A stretch of 64,000 bases of DNA from Haloarcula taiwanensis (GTDB lineage: Archaea > Halobacteriota > Halobacteria > Halobacteriales > Haloarculaceae): positions 1 to 64,000 of the forward strand of contig CP019157.1 in NCBI GenBank assembly GCA_002844335.1. The letters run 5' to 3'. Position 1 is the first letter of the stretch. Every line of letters begins with the position of its first letter. The notes beneath the pieces are model-generated. The model worked only from the letters and a program-made list of their open reading frames with translations, did no database searches and was not told where the DNA came from. Shown piece after piece: positions 34,985 through 42,927 of this stretch. Position numbers and translations under genes: made by a program.

Positions 34985-35692
34985 TCACTCCCATACGCCG
35001 TCCAGCGATGCCTGTAGTGACTCGTGTTCACTCAAGAATTCGGCTCGATACGTCGGTGGCATCTTTTCCAGCGCCCAGGCATCCAATTCATCGGCATGGA
35101 ACGTCCGCGGGAACGCCTCAATCTGGTCGATACCGGTCGCCCGAATCTTCGACGAAAGCAAGTCCTCTTCCCAGTGCCCCTCCACCAGTGCAACGGTCTT
35201 GAGCGCATCAGCCAGCGAACAGCGCTTGCGAACGACCGGATTCGAGGTTCGGCCGCCGTCATCCGGCGGGCCAAAGACGAGCCATTCGGCACCGTCAGTT
35301 AGTATGCCATAGGGTGCCATGAACCCATCAATTCCCAGGTATTCCTTGATTTCTTCGCGCCCACTCTCGATATCATTCAGTGCTTTCACCTCCCCGATAT
35401 AGGGAATTGCTGAGCTCGTGAGCTTGATATCCGGCCACCGATCTCGGTTAATATCGGTACTCCGCGGTTCGAGTTGATACTCCAGATCGATGGCTGTCAG
35501 CAGTGGTTCAACGAGGTTGAACCGTGTGTATGTCTCAGGCTTGTAGCCGAGATCAACGTCCCCAAGCGTCTGTTTCCCGAACAGGAGCCGCTTGAACGCA
35601 CGCTTGGAGACATCGTCAGCCAAGGTGGCGAGGAACTCATCGAGGACGCGGTTTACCGCCAAGGCGGTCGCGTCAGCAACATCCTCATGCAT
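34985..35692 (-). CDS. PD-(D/E)XK nuclease-like protein
   Basis: 235 residues. The nuclease core shows WPDIKLTS (PD at 87-88) and YIGEVKAL (E101, K103), spaced as in PD-(D/E)XK enzymes. GYKPETYTRFNLVEPLL and GIDGFMAPYGILTDGAEWLV match HsdR-N/type IIG nuclease domains. It is a free-standing domain 106 bp upstream of the methylase on the same strand. It may be the cutting subunit of a two- or three-part restriction system. Confidence 0.75.
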   Translation of the reverse strand: MHEDVADATALAVNRVLDEFLATLADDVSKRAFKRLLFGKQTLGDVDLGYKPETYTRFNLVEPLLTAIDLEYQLEPRSTDINRDRWPDIKLTSSAIPYIGEVKALNDIESGREEIKEYLGIDGFMAPYGILTDGAEWLVFGPPDDGGRTSNPVVRKRCSLADALKTVALVEGHWEEDLLSSKIRATGIDQIEAFPRTFHADELDAWALEKMPPTYRAEFLSEHESLQASLDGVWE

Positions 35693-35818
35693 GCCCCAAT
35701 CTGGTACTGGGCCGCCGTATGTGTCTTTCTGATGACCGCTACTGGCTCACTGTGGGTCCGTCCGCCGTTTGCACGACGAGATCAGTGATGAGATCGGTCA
35801 GCTGCTCCATATCAATCT

Positions 35819-36340
35819 GTGTCTCCGCCGTTGACTCGCTGGCAGGCCTTAGACGAACTCCAGCAGGCCGGTGTGTCGGTGTTCGTCTCGATGTCACCAA
35901 CGTATCCGACGATGGGCGAAGACGACTTTCACGAACTACTCAGCTATGTTAGAGCGCTCGGTGAGGTTGTCGTCTTCCACGAGCCAATCAATCCCCGTGG
36001 CGCGAATTTCCAACAGTGTCTGACCGCCGCCAAAGAAGCCGGCTACGACGACGTGGCCGAGGAACTCCAGCAGATGCAGGACAGCCACCAGTACTGGGTT
36101 GAGTACGCCCTCGAACAGTTGAACACGGTCCAGCAGGTGGCAACGCGCTTCGACGGGCTCGAAGTCCATTTCTGGCCAGACGATGAGCTGGTGCGCTCGA
36201 CGAGCGGCCAACTGCGGTCGAAGCTCAACGCGATGCAACAGGCCGTCTCACCGGAGTCGTTCTCTAAGCGTGATATGCACACCTCGCCTCAGCAGTCCGA
36301 GTTAGCCCGGGACGGCGAGTCTATAGAGCATCTCATCTGA
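35819..36340 (+). pseudogene. C-terminal fragment of a radical SAM protein
   Basis: An open frame of 173 residues from a GTG. RWQALDELQQAGVSVFVSMS, PTYPTM and VVFHEPINPRG are characteristic of the C-terminal part of SPL-like radical SAM enzymes. The iron-sulphur CxxxCxxC domain is absent, so the protein cannot be an active radical SAM enzyme. A shorter copy with nearly the same left breakpoint lies at 41670. It may still be translated but I regard it as a relic. Confidence 0.6.
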
Positions 36341-36368
36341 CGTGTCTATCAGGCACCGCGTCAGGGTT

Positions 36369-36561
36369 TGGCCGGGTTGACGTTGCAACCGACGCCGTCA
36401 CAAGCCGAGTATCAGCACGTGGCGGCGACAGTGTAGAGTAGCAGAGCTCTAACCAACAAACGTAGGCAATACTGCTTGTTTGTTGGTTAGCCAACTCCCA
36501 ATCCGCTTTCTGACCGTCGTTTGTTGCTCGGTTGCTCACCTGAAACGACTGCTCGGTATGA
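36369..36561. repeat. 193-bp direct repeat, left copy
   Basis: Matches 37741-37933 base for base in length. Both begin TGGCCGGGTTGACG (3' end of the second gene of the duplicated pair), run through the CTAACCAAC hairpin, and end CGACTGCTCGGTATGA. The two copies bracket the MazEF-type module and gene-pair copy B, giving a 1,372-bp repeat unit. Confidence 0.7.
36449..36490. repeat. Recurrent CTAACCAAC hairpin (copy 2)
   Basis: 13-bp arms starting CTAACCAACAAAC (36449-36461) and ending GTTTGTTGGTTAG (36478-36490). It follows a fragment of the second pair gene, as at 26357 and 37820. Confidence 0.6.
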
Positions 36562-36622
36562 GTGCGAATTGAATGACCATGCCACCGACATCTATATCAG
36601 TATGAAAAAAGTATGAATAGGT

Positions 36623-36892
36623 ATGCCTGAACACAAACGGAAAGTCGGAGATCGGGGGCAGGTGACGATTCCGAAGGAACTGCGAGACCGTCGTGGCATC
36701 GAAGGCGGTGACGAAGTTGAATTCGTCGAAGTGAATGACGAGATCATAATCAAACCGCCGACAGATGAGGAACGGCTTGCTGAAGGATACCGAAAGAGAG
36801 CCGAGCGGTCTCGTGAGTTGGCTGAAGAAATGGAAGAAGCATCCTCAGAAGCAACCGGGCATCTCGGTGACGCGCCCGGTTGGAGCGAGTGA
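36623..36892 (+). CDS. AbrB/MazE-type antitoxin
   Basis: 89 residues. The AbrB core HKRKVGDRGQVTIPKELRDR continues into EVNDEIIIKPP; the C-terminal half is charged and helical (RAERSRELAEEMEEASSE) and would wrap around the toxin. Directly followed by a MazF/PemK-type toxin gene 15 nt downstream. It neutralises the toxin and probably represses its own promoter. Confidence 0.85.
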   Translation: MPEHKRKVGDRGQVTIPKELRDRRGIEGGDEVEFVEVNDEIIIKPPTDEERLAEGYRKRAERSRELAEEMEEASSEATGHLGDAPGWSE

Positions 36893-36907
36893 ATTCTGGA
36901 GTCAATT

Positions 36908-37258
36908 GTGCAGGTACGCCGCAGCGACATTGTCATTGTTGAACTGAATCCCACAAAAGGGAGTGAGCAGCAAGGGAAGAGCAGGCCCTGTGTTGTCATC
37001 CAAAACAATGTTGGGAATCAGTACTCGCCGACAACCATCATCGCTCCATTCACAAAGCAGTACACATCTGGAGACACGTACCCGTTCGAGGTAGAAGTAC
37101 TGGCTTCGGATACTGTCCTTGATCACGATTCAGTGGCAGACCTAAGTCAAATCCGGGTTGTCGACATCGACGAACGTGTAAAAAAGAACATTGGGTCTGT
37201 CCCGTCATCAGACATGGTGAAAATCGACTCGGCAATCAAAGATAGCCTCGGCATTTGA
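36908..37258 (+). CDS. MazF/PemK-type endoribonuclease toxin
   Basis: 116 residues from a GTG. It opens MQVRRSDIVIVELNPTKGSE and continues KSRPCVVIQNNVGN and TTIIAPFT, the MazF/PemK barrel hallmarks (R-x-D-I-V, G-E-Q-x-G-x-RP-VVIQ). It would cleave mRNA at specific sequences when free of the antitoxin. Located between direct repeats, so possibly moved or duplicated with them. Confidence 0.9.
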   Translation: MQVRRSDIVIVELNPTKGSEQQGKSRPCVVIQNNVGNQYSPTTIIAPFTKQYTSGDTYPFEVEVLASDTVLDHDSVADLSQIRVVDIDERVKKNIGSVPSSDMVKIDSAIKDSLGI

Positions 37259-37560
37259 GCGAAAAGTTCCGTCAGTGTATAGTCTATACTGACCGTACCG
37301 CTCGTGAACTACTTACCCAGGGCCGACCACTCTTCTTGGGCGTTGACAGCGAGGGTGCCGCCCACTACTGGGACAGCTATGAGTTTGCCGTGGCTGTTGT
37401 GGCGGCTGATGTGGACGCTGAGAAAGTCGAGCTGGCCGAGACGCCTTTCGAGACATTTTCTGAGTGGTGCGAATACACGCGCTCGGAGCGCGGGTGGGAC
37501 GTTGAGCCGCACGTCGGTGGGTCGCTCGTCGGCGATCTTATCCGAGGTGCTGAGGCGTGA
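37255..37560 (+). CDS. Conserved small protein, first of the duplicated pair (copy B)
   Basis: 101 residues from a TTG overlapping the toxin stop; the proper start is doubtful. From TARELLTQGRPLFLGVDSEG onward it matches copy A (25804-26100) closely, including HYWDSYEFAVAVV and WCEYTRSERGWDV. The native 5' end and structured leader are lost and replaced by toxin-end sequence, so this copy may be expressed only by read-through from MazEF. Confidence 0.6.
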   Translation: MSEKFRQCIVYTDRTARELLTQGRPLFLGVDSEGAAHYWDSYEFAVAVVAADVDAEKVELAETPFETFSEWCEYTRSERGWDVEPHVGGSLVGDLIRGAEA

Positions 37561-37808
37561 GCTGCACTGTGGAAGAACGCAAGCGTGTTCGTCGAGCTGC
37601 GAGGGCGATTCGGGAGGAGGTGGCTACTGAGTCCGTGGATGTGCTTGCACCGAGTGCGAGTCAGTACTGTGAGTTGACACTTGATGCCGTGCTTCGGGAC
37701 GCGGAGGGTGTGCCGCCGGAAGTGCTCAGGGAGTTAGCGTTGGCCGGGTTGACGCTCCAGCCAACACCGTCGCAGGCTGGATATGAGCACGTGGCGGCGA
37801 CGGTGTAG
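37557..37808 (+). CDS. Conserved small protein, second of the duplicated pair (copy B)
   Basis: 83 residues from a GTG overlapping the upstream stop (GTGA). Same basic opening (VEERKRVRRAARAIREEV) and LAPSASQY as copy A. Its 3' end is part of the right 193-bp repeat. Function unknown. Confidence 0.65.
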   Translation: MSCTVEERKRVRRAARAIREEVATESVDVLAPSASQYCELTLDAVLRDAEGVPPEVLRELALAGLTLQPTPSQAGYEHVAATV

Positions 37809-37933
37809 AGTAGCAGATCGCTAACCCACAAACGGTGGATAGCGCCCACGCTCGTTGGTTAGCCACTTTCCAATCCGCTTTCTGAACTTCGTTTGTTGCT
37901 CGGTTGCTCACCTGAAACGACTGCTCGGTATGA
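37741..37933. repeat. 193-bp direct repeat, right copy
   Basis: Partner of 36369-36561; diverged most in the gene-end part and best conserved after the hairpin (AATCCGCTTTCTGA and TCGTTTGTTGCTCGGTTGCT are shared). Confidence 0.7.
37820..37863. repeat. Recurrent CTAACCAAC hairpin (copy 3, degraded)
   Basis: GCTAACC (37820-37826) pairs with GGTTAGC (37857-37863), and AACG (37831-37834) with CGTT (37853-37856), with a bulge between. It follows pair gene B. Confidence 0.5.
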
Positions 37934-37944
37934 ATGCAGACCTA

Positions 37945-38226
37945 CTAGTCGTCGTCACTGCGGTAGGCATCGCCACCGCGTTTACGAATCCGCAAAACGT
38001 AGAGGACTCTCTCGGTGCGGTCAATACGACACCCGAGTCGGAACGGGCCAACACGGAGCTTTTGATGGGGCGCACCCTGAAGTGGTTCAAGATGTTCGGG
38101 TGGGTCGCGCCATTCGTCGGTAGCTATCTCGTCGAGTTTGCTGGCGATGCGGTCACGTGCATACTCATCTAATCCGTCGAAATCCCGCCGTGCCGTGTCG
38201 GTGAGTTCCCAGTCCCAGTCACTCAT
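37945..38226 (-). CDS. RelE/ParE-type toxin
   Basis: 93 residues from MSDWDWELTDTA; an upstream start was rejected because the chosen ATG overlaps the antitoxin stop by 8 nt. Motifs: DFDGLDEYARDRIASKLDEI, then PPEHLEPLQG and the strand LRVGPFRLGCRID with RVLYVLRIRKRG, the RelE fold with basic residues for mRNA or ribosome contact. It pairs with the upstream ribbon-helix-helix gene. Confidence 0.85.
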   Translation of the reverse strand: MSDWDWELTDTARRDFDGLDEYARDRIASKLDEIATDEWRDPPEHLEPLQGAPHQKLRVGPFRLGCRIDRTERVLYVLRIRKRGGDAYRSDDD

Positions 38227-38506
38227 CGCTGTCGCGTGCTGTCTCGTCAAGCCCGTACTCGGCCTTCACATCATCACTACTGTGGGTGCGACCTTCACGA
38301 ATCTCAACTTCACCCGCGAGCATCGCTTTCAGGTCCGCACGATTGAATTCGGGATGCTTGAGCGCGTCACGCAGTACAGCTCGGATGAATTCACTCCGAC
38401 TGTTGAATCCGTGGTCTTCCCACGTCGTATCGACATCTTCCAAGAACGTCTCTGTCATCCGGATATTGACCGTCGTTTTCTCAGGTGGAGATTCCGATTC
38501 AGCCAT
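38219..38506 (-). CDS. Ribbon-helix-helix antitoxin
   Basis: 95 residues. TTVNIRMTETFLEDVDTTWE then NSRSEFIRAVLRDAL is a MetJ/Arc-type ribbon-helix-helix; the acidic tail (about 55-95) would bind the toxin. First gene of the module, coupled to the RelE-type toxin. Probably autorepresses. Confidence 0.85.
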   Translation of the reverse strand: MAESESPPEKTTVNIRMTETFLEDVDTTWEDHGFNSRSEFIRAVLRDALKHPEFNRADLKAMLAGEVEIREGRTHSSDDVKAEYGLDETARDSDE

Positions 38507-38561
38507 ATTTTGTGTTGAATCTGTGTATACAAAAGCATTACGTCAGTCGGCATATGCCCTG

Positions 38562-38655
38562 TACTGACCGACCTCACGCGAACTACTCACCCAGGGCCGC
38601 CCACTCTTTCCCGGCTTCTCGACGGCCTTGACGATTGCGTGGATGTTGCGGTGAT
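38562..38655 (+). pseudogene. Fused cassette scraps
   Basis: 38562-38610 resembles the start of pair gene 1 (TACTGACCG through CCAGGGCCG and CCACTCTT). It joins directly to 38613-38655, which matches 41598-41640 over 43 bp (GGCTTCTC to CGGTGAT). Both are truncated, so this is a recombination junction. The rest of 38,507-38,834 holds only the antitoxin promoter and one half-hairpin (GCTAACCAAAACA at 38676). Confidence 0.55.
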
Positions 38656-38834
38656 ATGACGGGTGTCAGTTGGGTAGCTAACCAAAACACCCCGGCGTCA
38701 CCGAGACCATTATACGACGACTCAGCTATCAGCAGTATGGCTATTCATAGCCGTCCCCAGAAAACCGCTACAAGCCACCTGACCCCAGTCGCTACCAGAG
38801 AGTCGAACGTCCGTGCGATAGTGTCGAGAGGCCG

Positions 38835-39821
38835 TTATCCGCTCGTGTTGTTCACCACTGTTACGGTCGACTCGTCGAGGTCGATAGCGACGCTATCAGT
38901 CTGTTCGGATGTATTTTCGGCTTCGGCCTGGCCGTCTCCGTCGGCCATTTCGATGTTCTCTTCAGCTATCTGGAGTTCGACCCAAGTGTGGGTAACGGTC
39001 TCCGCGTCGAGATCGACCGTCAGCATGACCGTACTCCCGTTTCCGTCGGGCCGCTGGAGTTCGATATCGACGGCACCATCGGCGGTCGCTTCCGTGACTG
39101 TCGCTTCCAGCGTCGTTGCGTCCAGATGTGTCCGAACGTTGTAGCTTGTCTGTCCGTCGGCCACGACAAGATGCTCTATCAGTTCTCGGTCATCCTGATC
39201 GAGCACGCCGACCTCGTCGACGAAGTTCAGATTCACCTCGTCGACGTCTGGCCGGACAGTTCGCACGTCGACCGTCTCGTTGGTTCGGTTGACTGTCCCC
39301 CGAACCGACGGGAGGCAGTCGTCGACAGGTCGGACGTGAATTCCGGCAACGTCCAGCGGTTCCACTCGCTCTGTGGACTCGTAGTACTGATTGACCTGTA
39401 CTTCGAGGTGGCTGTATTCACCGAGCCCTGCGCGGTCGCTCGTCTCGTCGACGGCGAGTTCGGCAAGCCGCTGGCGACCGATTGCGTCGACTGTCGCACC
39501 ATCGTGGTGGGTGACAAGTGTGACGGTCACGTCTCTGACCTGATGGCGGGTGCTGTTGCGCTCGGGACTGTCGAGGCGAAGGGCACCGCTGCATGTGCGT
39601 TGCGCTTGCTGGAAGGTGTACTCACTGTCGTCGGTCCGGGTCGCCGTTACGTTGATCTGCTGGTCCGTGTCCAGTCGCATGTCAACCGTCTCATTGGCCG
39701 GGGCGTCGGACGTCTCGTTGATTGGGCCGTCGATCCCACCAGATTGGGTCGCGCCACTGGCGATTAACAACACGGTCGAGATGCCGAGGGCGTACATCGC
39801 GAGTCTGTAGTCACGTTGCAT
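38835..39821 (-). CDS. Exported protein of unknown function
   Basis: 328 residues from MQRDYRLAMYALGIS. Signal peptide or anchor at about 8-24, then an acidic beta-rich ectodomain with many N-glycosylation sequons (NET, NVT, NNT) and no C-terminal anchor. The upstream frame to 39935 was rejected as unlike coding DNA. Divergent from the membrane regulator pair at 40098-41275, which may control it. Confidence 0.7.
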   Translation of the reverse strand: MQRDYRLAMYALGISTVLLIASGATQSGGIDGPINETSDAPANETVDMRLDTDQQINVTATRTDDSEYTFQQAQRTCSGALRLDSPERNSTRHQVRDVTVTLVTHHDGATVDAIGRQRLAELAVDETSDRAGLGEYSHLEVQVNQYYESTERVEPLDVAGIHVRPVDDCLPSVRGTVNRTNETVDVRTVRPDVDEVNLNFVDEVGVLDQDDRELIEHLVVADGQTSYNVRTHLDATTLEATVTEATADGAVDIELQRPDGNGSTVMLTVDLDAETVTHTWVELQIAEENIEMADGDGQAEAENTSEQTDSVAIDLDESTVTVVNNTSG

Positions 39822-40097
39822 GATTTTCACTCCATGTGGATTGATTCGGGTGCATTGGTTACTCCGACACCAGTCGGGCGGGGACCTGCAGGGCGACCCC
39901 GGCCAGCGTCGAGCCAGAGCCGCGGTCGGCTGCATACGGTCGTCCGACTGCTGTGGTCGTGGCTTACAAGAAAGTCCTTGTAAAGTACCGTTGGAAACAG
40001 CTGTGGAACACGAATGAAACGCGTTTCACCGGCGTTTCACAGGCTGAAACTGATGAAAACCATCAGGTTCATATCACCGATGTTTCGAGAATCAACC

Positions 40098-40739
40098 ATG
40101 TCCCCAGTCCCTCCCTCCAGACTGGTGCTGGTCCTCTCGCTGATCGTCCTCGGGAGCAGCCTCGCAGTATTTGGCAGTGTCAGTGGCATCGTCCCCGACG
40201 ACACCCACGAGTTCGCCGTCGAGGACGACACACTCATCGCCACGACTGATAGCGGACAGCGGCACGAACTGGTCGAAGACGTGCACACGGTGTCCCGAAT
40301 CGAGATCAGCCACAGTGACAGTCAGTACGTCGTCCGAACGGTCGACCGTGAGCCGCCAGCAGTCGGTACGCAAATGCGTGTCCGAGCACAGCAAATCGTC
40401 ACATCCGTCGAGACAGTCGGCGGCGACATCCCGGCGGCAGACAGCGCTGCGTACACCGTCCATCGGATTCCGACACAGCTCTCCAGCGACCGCGCAGCAG
40501 TGCTCGGAGCCACTCCGAACGCGTCCCTGCAGGCGGTGGTCGCCCCCAACGCGTCTGCGTTCACCGTCCGACAGCACGACGACACCGTGGTCTTCGAGCG
40601 ACGCGAGCCGCAATGGAGCGACGACCGCGTGCTCGTCGTCGTGACATCACCTGACTCCGGGACCGAGTACAGTGTCGTCGTCAACCTTCGCACCGAGACC
40701 GTCGACTCGCTCGTTCGACTCGACAGGGGTGCCCGATGA
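40098..40739 (+). CDS. Membrane-anchored ectodomain protein, partner of a membrane regulator
   Basis: 213 residues from MSPVPPSRL. N-terminal hydrophobic helix (about 9-30), then an ectodomain with DTHEFAVEDDTLIATTDSGQ and helical and strand segments up to LVRLDRGAR. Its stop overlaps the next ATG. Exported domain plus membrane-bound winged-helix protein looks like a one-component signalling pair, by inference. Confidence 0.6.
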   Translation: MSPVPPSRLVLVLSLIVLGSSLAVFGSVSGIVPDDTHEFAVEDDTLIATTDSGQRHELVEDVHTVSRIEISHSDSQYVVRTVDREPPAVGTQMRVRAQQIVTSVETVGGDIPAADSAAYTVHRIPTQLSSDRAAVLGATPNASLQAVVAPNASAFTVRQHDDTVVFERREPQWSDDRVLVVVTSPDSGTEYSVVVNLRTETVDSLVRLDRGAR

Positions 40740-41275
40740 GACCGCTTCGCTCCCGCCCACGATCCGAGGTACTCGCAGCTGGGATTCTCGTCATCGCTAC
40801 CGCTATCCTCGTCACACAGTTCCTGCAGGCGACCCCAACCGTCGTGGCTGGTGGTGAGCGTATTGGAATCAGTAGCTGGCAGTTCTCCCTCGGTGACGCG
40901 GTCGTCATCGCGGTCGGGGCGTGTGCTGCGGGAGCGAGCGCGACAGTGCTGCTCAGCGGCGCTGGTTCGTCAGCGGTGGCCACAGCGGACACCGAACGCT
41001 CAGATCCACCGGCCCAGCAGCCCGACGACGCTAGCAACGAGTTGCTGCAGGCTCGTCGACGGGAATGGGAGACCACCTCGGAACGACTCGCGAGCAACGA
41101 AAAACTAGTTTATCAGACGGTGCTTGACGCCGATGGCGTCCTGCCTCAGAGTGAGATTGTCGACCGAACGGACCTCTCGAAAGCGACGGTCAGCCGCACG
41201 CTCGACAGTCTGGAGGCCCGTGATCTCGTCGAACGCAAACGCCGTGGAATGGGGAATATAGTGTTACTCACGTAG
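40736..41275 (+). CDS. Membrane-bound winged-helix regulator
   Basis: 179 residues. Two membrane helices (about 12-30 and 50-72) precede a linker rich in Pro/Gln/Arg and a C-terminal winged helix (LVYQTVLDADGVLPQSEIVD, DLSKATVSRTLDSLEARDLV, KRRGMGN). This matches haloarchaeal membrane-tethered MarR-like regulators. It could read the state of the upstream ectodomain and act on nearby promoters, for example the divergent gene at 39821. Confidence 0.75.
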   Translation: MRPLRSRPRSEVLAAGILVIATAILVTQFLQATPTVVAGGERIGISSWQFSLGDAVVIAVGACAAGASATVLLSGAGSSAVATADTERSDPPAQQPDDASNELLQARRREWETTSERLASNEKLVYQTVLDADGVLPQSEIVDRTDLSKATVSRTLDSLEARDLVERKRRGMGNIVLLT

Positions 41276-41460
41276 GTAGTCTGGTGCATGTGGCAGTGGT
41301 GGAAACACTCACACTGGGAGTAAATCCGAGCGACAGGACATGAGAGCCATCGCTGTCACTCGTGAGCGTCGATCCAGTGTACGCCACCACCGGACCACGG
41401 ACGACGGTCCACACCGATCGCATCGCCCGCTCGACTCGCCGTCGGCGCCATGGAGGGAGC

Positions 41461-41639
41461 ATGAACAGCGATCAGTACGAACTCCCCGCGAAGATCACGC
41501 TCTTCGTCGCGAAACTGCCGGCGCTGTCGTCGTCCTGACCCAGCTGTACGACCTGCCGAAAGCCTCTCTTCTCGGGGTGCTGGTCGTCGCGACAATGGGC
41601 TTCTCAACAGTCTTGACGATGGCGTGGATGTCACGGTGA
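41461..41639 (+). pseudogene. Broken small membrane-protein gene
   Basis: MNSDQYELPAKITLFVAKLP stops after a shift; the rest (VVLTQLYDLPKASLLGVLVV, then GFSTVLTMAWMSR) lies in another frame. Together they would give a protein of about 60 residues with one helix. The last 43 bp recur at 38613-38655. Broken or ancient. Confidence 0.5.
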
Positions 41640-41669
41640 TCGTTTCGTTCAAAGTACGATGTTCTGTCG

Positions 41670-41802
41670 ATGACGCGCTGGCAGGCGTTAGACGAGCTGC
41701 AGCAGGCCGGTGTGTCGGTGTTCGTCTCGATGTCGCTACATACCCGACGATGAGCGAAGACGACGTTCACGAGCTACTCAGCTATGTTAGAGCACTCGGG
41801 GC
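41670..41802 (+). pseudogene. Short radical SAM fragment, second copy
   Basis: MTRWQALDELQQAGVSVFVS matches the fragment at 35819 and starts at nearly the same place, then a 1-nt deletion shifts the frame; similarity ends after TTAGAGCACTCGG. The following ~130 bp (to 41935) carry a minus-strand Cys-containing scrap (WHCIGDWFEATEDGELPE). The whole 41,276-42,011 interval is debris. Confidence 0.6.
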
Positions 41803-42011
41803 AGGTCGTCGGTTCTGGCAGCTCCCCATCCTCGGTTGCCTCGAACCAATCGCCGATACAGTGCCAGCGCTGTTCGTAACCGGGACAGTACGGCGAGCCC
41901 GTGCCCCAGCGTTGTGTCGGGAGGTCGAGACCCTGGCTAACACTTATTTCCGAAGACAGGCAATTTTTGCGTGGACGGACCACTGTCACACGCTCCATTC
42001 ATCCCCTTTCC

Positions 42012-42164
42012 ATGCCTGATGACACGCGAAGTCTCGGTCGCTGTCCAAACTGCGACGAGCGTATCACAACTCCGTGGCTGCTGGTTGAATACGAGAAAGA
42101 CGATGGGACAGACGGAATCTGGGCCGAGTGTCCAATGTGTGAAGACGTCGTTGCGCCGGAGTAG
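42012..42164 (+). CDS. 50-residue zinc-knuckle protein (copy 1)
   Basis: Two CPxC pairs: CPNC at 11-14 and CPMC at 40-43, able to hold one zinc ion. This resembles the haloarchaeal zinc-finger micro-proteins. A paralogue with 80% or more of the same residues lies at 56446. About 50 bp upstream are also conserved (TTTTTGCGTGGA to CCCTTTCCATG), hinting at shared regulation or recent duplication. Partner unknown. Confidence 0.75.
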   Translation: MPDDTRSLGRCPNCDERITTPWLLVEYEKDDGTDGIWAECPMCEDVVAPE

Positions 42165-42261
42165 CTGTTTATTAGTCAATACTATCGTCCGACAGAGACA
42201 GTGTTCAAGCACGCCTATAAGATTCACCAATTTTTTACTAAATCAGTAAACCACTACTGAT

Positions 42262-42654
42262 ATGGTTCCCCTCGAGGTGTTAGTTACCCCCCTCCAAAGC
42301 AGTGATGCCGGTGGTATTGTGCTCCTCCTGTTCAACCTACTGATTGCTGGCATCCAGATTGCCGGGATGTGGATGGTATTCAAGAAAGCTGGTCATGCAG
42401 GGTGGAAGGCAATCATTCCGCTATACAACCTCTATATCATGCTTCGGATCGGGGAGAATGCATGGTGGTGGTTGCTCCTCATATTTATTCCGGTGATAAA
42501 TCTATACGCGCTGTATAAGATTCATGCTGGAGTAGCTCGAGCGTTTGGGAGAGGTATCGGGTTTGGGCTTGGGCTCACCTTCCTTGGTATCCTCTTCTTC
42601 CCACTGCTGGGCTTTGGCGATTATCAGCATCGTCAGTCTGGTGGGCTCGCATAA
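42262..42654 (+). CDS. DUF5684-like membrane protein
   Basis: 130 residues with four membrane helices (about 18-40, 47-65, 73-95 and 103-120). WMVFKKAGHAGWKAIIPLYN is the DUF5684 hallmark. Proteins of this family occur alone in haloarchaea; function unknown. An A/T-rich stretch (42220-42245) precedes it. Confidence 0.75.
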   Translation: MVPLEVLVTPLQSSDAGGIVLLLFNLLIAGIQIAGMWMVFKKAGHAGWKAIIPLYNLYIMLRIGENAWWWLLLIFIPVINLYALYKIHAGVARAFGRGIGFGLGLTFLGILFFPLLGFGDYQHRQSGGLA

Positions 42655-42927
42655 TCTCAGAAGCTGAGACCGGCGTTCTCAATGTATATCGAACTATCTT
42701 CCTTTGATGGCCCCAACTGGAGGTCTGCTCGACAAACTGCAACAGAATGCAGTCTGTAGCAGTCCAAGCCGATACGCTTAGTCGCGTTCCAGTTGGCGGC
42801 ACTGGTGATGTGTGACACCGAGAGTGATACACTATCGCGAGGATGTGATTCCATCATATCGTACACATCCCCGATCGGAGAGTCACCAGTATTGAGCGGA
42901 GAATGGAACGACGAGAGGTTGGTGGGG

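Noticed and set aside
37855-38172. Plus-strand frame with membrane-like stretch
   Set aside because: Antisense of the RelE-type toxin, whose minus-strand frame has clear family motifs and coupling.
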